DNA of 5,115 bases, from contig JAZKIX010000002.1 of assembly GCA_040384645.1 (NCBI GenBank), positions 1-5,115 of the forward strand, read 5' to 3'. The first letter of the stretch is position 1; each line of letters starts with the position of its first letter. Below, in pieces: positions 4,013 through 5,115 of this stretch. Both the position numbers and the translations under genes were made by a program. The stretch comes from JAZKIX01 sp040384645. GTDB lineage: Bacteria > Pseudomonadota > Gammaproteobacteria > Burkholderiales > Burkholderiaceae_D. A model generated the notes under the pieces. It made no database searches and was not told the DNA's origin. It saw only the letters and a program-made list of their open reading frames with translations.

Positions 4013-5115
4013 ATGAATCCCATCGGCGCCAAACAACGTTTATCCACCAGGCTAGCCTTTCTGGCAGCTGGTCTGGCCATGTCCGCCTGGGCGCCGTTGG
4101 TGCCGTATGCCAAAACCCGGCTTGCCATCGACGACGCCCAATTAGGATTACTACTGCTGTGCCTGGGCATTGGCTCAATCCTGGCGATGCCAGTCACCGG
4201 CATGCTAGCCGGTCGCTTTGGCTGCCGCAGCGTGATTTTATGGTCCGGCGCACTCATGACCCTAGCCTTGCCTTTTCTCGCCGTCGCGCCTACACCGCTC
4301 CTGTTGGGGATCACCTTATTCTTGTTCGGCGCCGGGCTTGGCACAATGGATGTGTCGATGAATATTCAAGCAGTCATCGTCGAAAAAGCCAGCGGCGGCG
4401 CGCTCATGTCCGGCTTCCACGGCTTGTTCAGCGTCGGTGGATTTGCCGGCGCCGGCGGCATGTCCTTGTTATTGTGGAGCGGGCTCAATACGCTCAATGC
4501 CAGCATCGTCATCGCTGTACTAACGGCTGGCGTCCTAGCGGCGGCTGCACCGTATTTATTAAGTGAGCCAAGCGCTGCCGACCGTGACGCACCGATGTTT
4601 GTACTGCCACACGGCGCTGTCATTTTTATCGGCGTATTGTGCTTTATTGTCTTCCTGGCAGAAGGCGCAATGCTCGATTGGGGGGCGCTGCTGTTGACCG
4701 GCCGCGGCATCGCTGCCGATCAGGGCGGTCTGGGATACACCGCATTCTCGATTGCGATGGTGTTGGGACGGTTGACCGGCGATAAAGTCGTGCGTCGTTT
4801 TGGCGGCCAGCGCGTGATGCTGCTCGGCGGCCTGTGTGCGGCAGCAGGCTTCTTTATTTCAGTACTGGCGCCGTCGGCCAATATTGCCGTGCTCGGCTTT
4901 ATCTTGATCGGATTAGGCGCATCCAATATCGTACCGATCCTGTTCACTGCCGCCGGCCGCCAATCCGCGATGCCCACCAGCCTTGCCATCGGCGCCATCA
5001 CCACCATTGCCTACACCGGCGTTCTGTCAGGGCCAGCCATGATCGGCTTCGTGGCGCACGCCACCAGCCTGAACATGGCATTTGTTGGGCTTGGCTGTGC
5101 GATGTTGGTGGTGGG
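4013..5115 (+). CDS. YbjJ-like major facilitator superfamily transporter, C-terminus cut by window edge
   Basis: The frame from ATG 4013 runs open to the edge, giving 367 codons of a family usually about 380-400 residues long. It is strongly hydrophobic, with repeated helices consistent with the 12-helix MFS fold. MFS motif-A-like loops occur in both halves: GMLAGRFGCRSV (63-74) and GRLTGDKVVRRFGGQR (252-267). LFGAGLGTMDVSMNIQAV (104-121), SGFHGLFSVGGFAGAG (133-148) and FLAEGAMLDWGALLL (214-228) resemble the E. coli YbjJ branch of MFS, in which an 'AEG-x-x-DW' segment is conserved. It is an inner-membrane secondary transporter; direction and substrate are unknown. A weak GAAAGAA (4001-4007) precedes the start. 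It lies 57 bases after the DeoR-type regulator and is probably co-transcribed and controlled by it. Confidence 0.9.
   Translation, partial: MNPIGAKQRLSTRLAFLAAGLAMSAWAPLVPYAKTRLAIDDAQLGLLLLCLGIGSILAMPVTGMLAGRFGCRSVILWSGALMTLALPFLAVAPTPLLLGITLFLFGAGLGTMDVSMNIQAVIVEKASGGALMSGFHGLFSVGGFAGAGGMSLLLWSGLNTLNASIVIAVLTAGVLAAAAPYLLSEPSAADRDAPMFVLPHGAVIFIGVLCFIVFLAEGAMLDWGALLLTGRGIAADQGGLGYTAFSIAMVLGRLTGDKVVRRFGGQRVMLLGGLCAAAGFFISVLAPSANIAVLGFILIGLGASNIVPILFTAAGRQSAMPTSLAIGAITTIAYTGVLSGPAMIGFVAHATSLNMAFVGLGCAMLVV

Noticed and set aside
1..5115. CRISPR array, insertion sequence, toxin-antitoxin or phage-defence module
   Set aside because: No regularly spaced repeats, transposase motifs, terminal inverted repeats or defence-type genes were seen; all confident genes belong to iron/heme energy transduction, sugar-type regulation, transport or a reductase family.

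Overview
The window looks like chromosomal DNA of a Gram-negative betaproteobacterium. The best guess is Burkholderiales, perhaps an Oxalobacteraceae-like genus with moderate GC. The grounds are a hemP-tonB-exbB-exbD order typical of Burkholderiales iron and heme loci, a TonB energy-transduction system (which requires an outer membrane), and moderately GC-rich codon use. The assignment is inference; no rRNA or other taxonomic marker is present.

Layout: (i) 1-181, minus strand: the first 60 codons of a RibD-C/dihydrofolate-reductase-fold protein, cut by the window edge. (ii) 182-583: a gap of about 400 bases with several inverted repeats, including two hairpin-plus-T-run elements that point rightward although no rightward gene precedes them. 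(iii) 584-2698, minus strand: a compact four-gene operon, hemP > tonB > exbB > exbD, with gaps of 4 and 12 bases and a 1-base overlap. (iv) 2699-3145: a divergent intergenic region. It holds a strong leftward promoter overlapped by a near-consensus Fur box for the hemP operon, and a strong rightward promoter followed by two 8-bp palindromes one helical turn apart. (v) 3146-3955, plus strand: a DeoR/GlpR-type regulator. (vi) 4013 to the right edge, plus strand: a YbjJ-like MFS transporter, nearly complete but cut at its C-terminus.

How the genes work together: ExbB and ExbD form the proton-driven inner-membrane motor. TonB carries its energy across the periplasm to outer-membrane receptors. 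HemP/HmuP is a small protein tied to heme-uptake gene expression. The Fur box predicts repression when iron is replete and expression when iron is scarce. No TonB-dependent receptor or heme ABC transporter lies in the window, so this operon probably powers receptors encoded elsewhere. The DeoR regulator and MFS transporter are in the same direction 57 bases apart and look like a regulator-transporter pair for an unknown, probably sugar-related, substrate.

I saw no clear evidence of a wholly new system. The most interesting parts are regulatory: the layered control region of the hemP operon, the tandem palindromes at the deoR-type start, a G-quadruplex-forming tract between regulator and transporter, and the unexplained rightward terminator-like elements.
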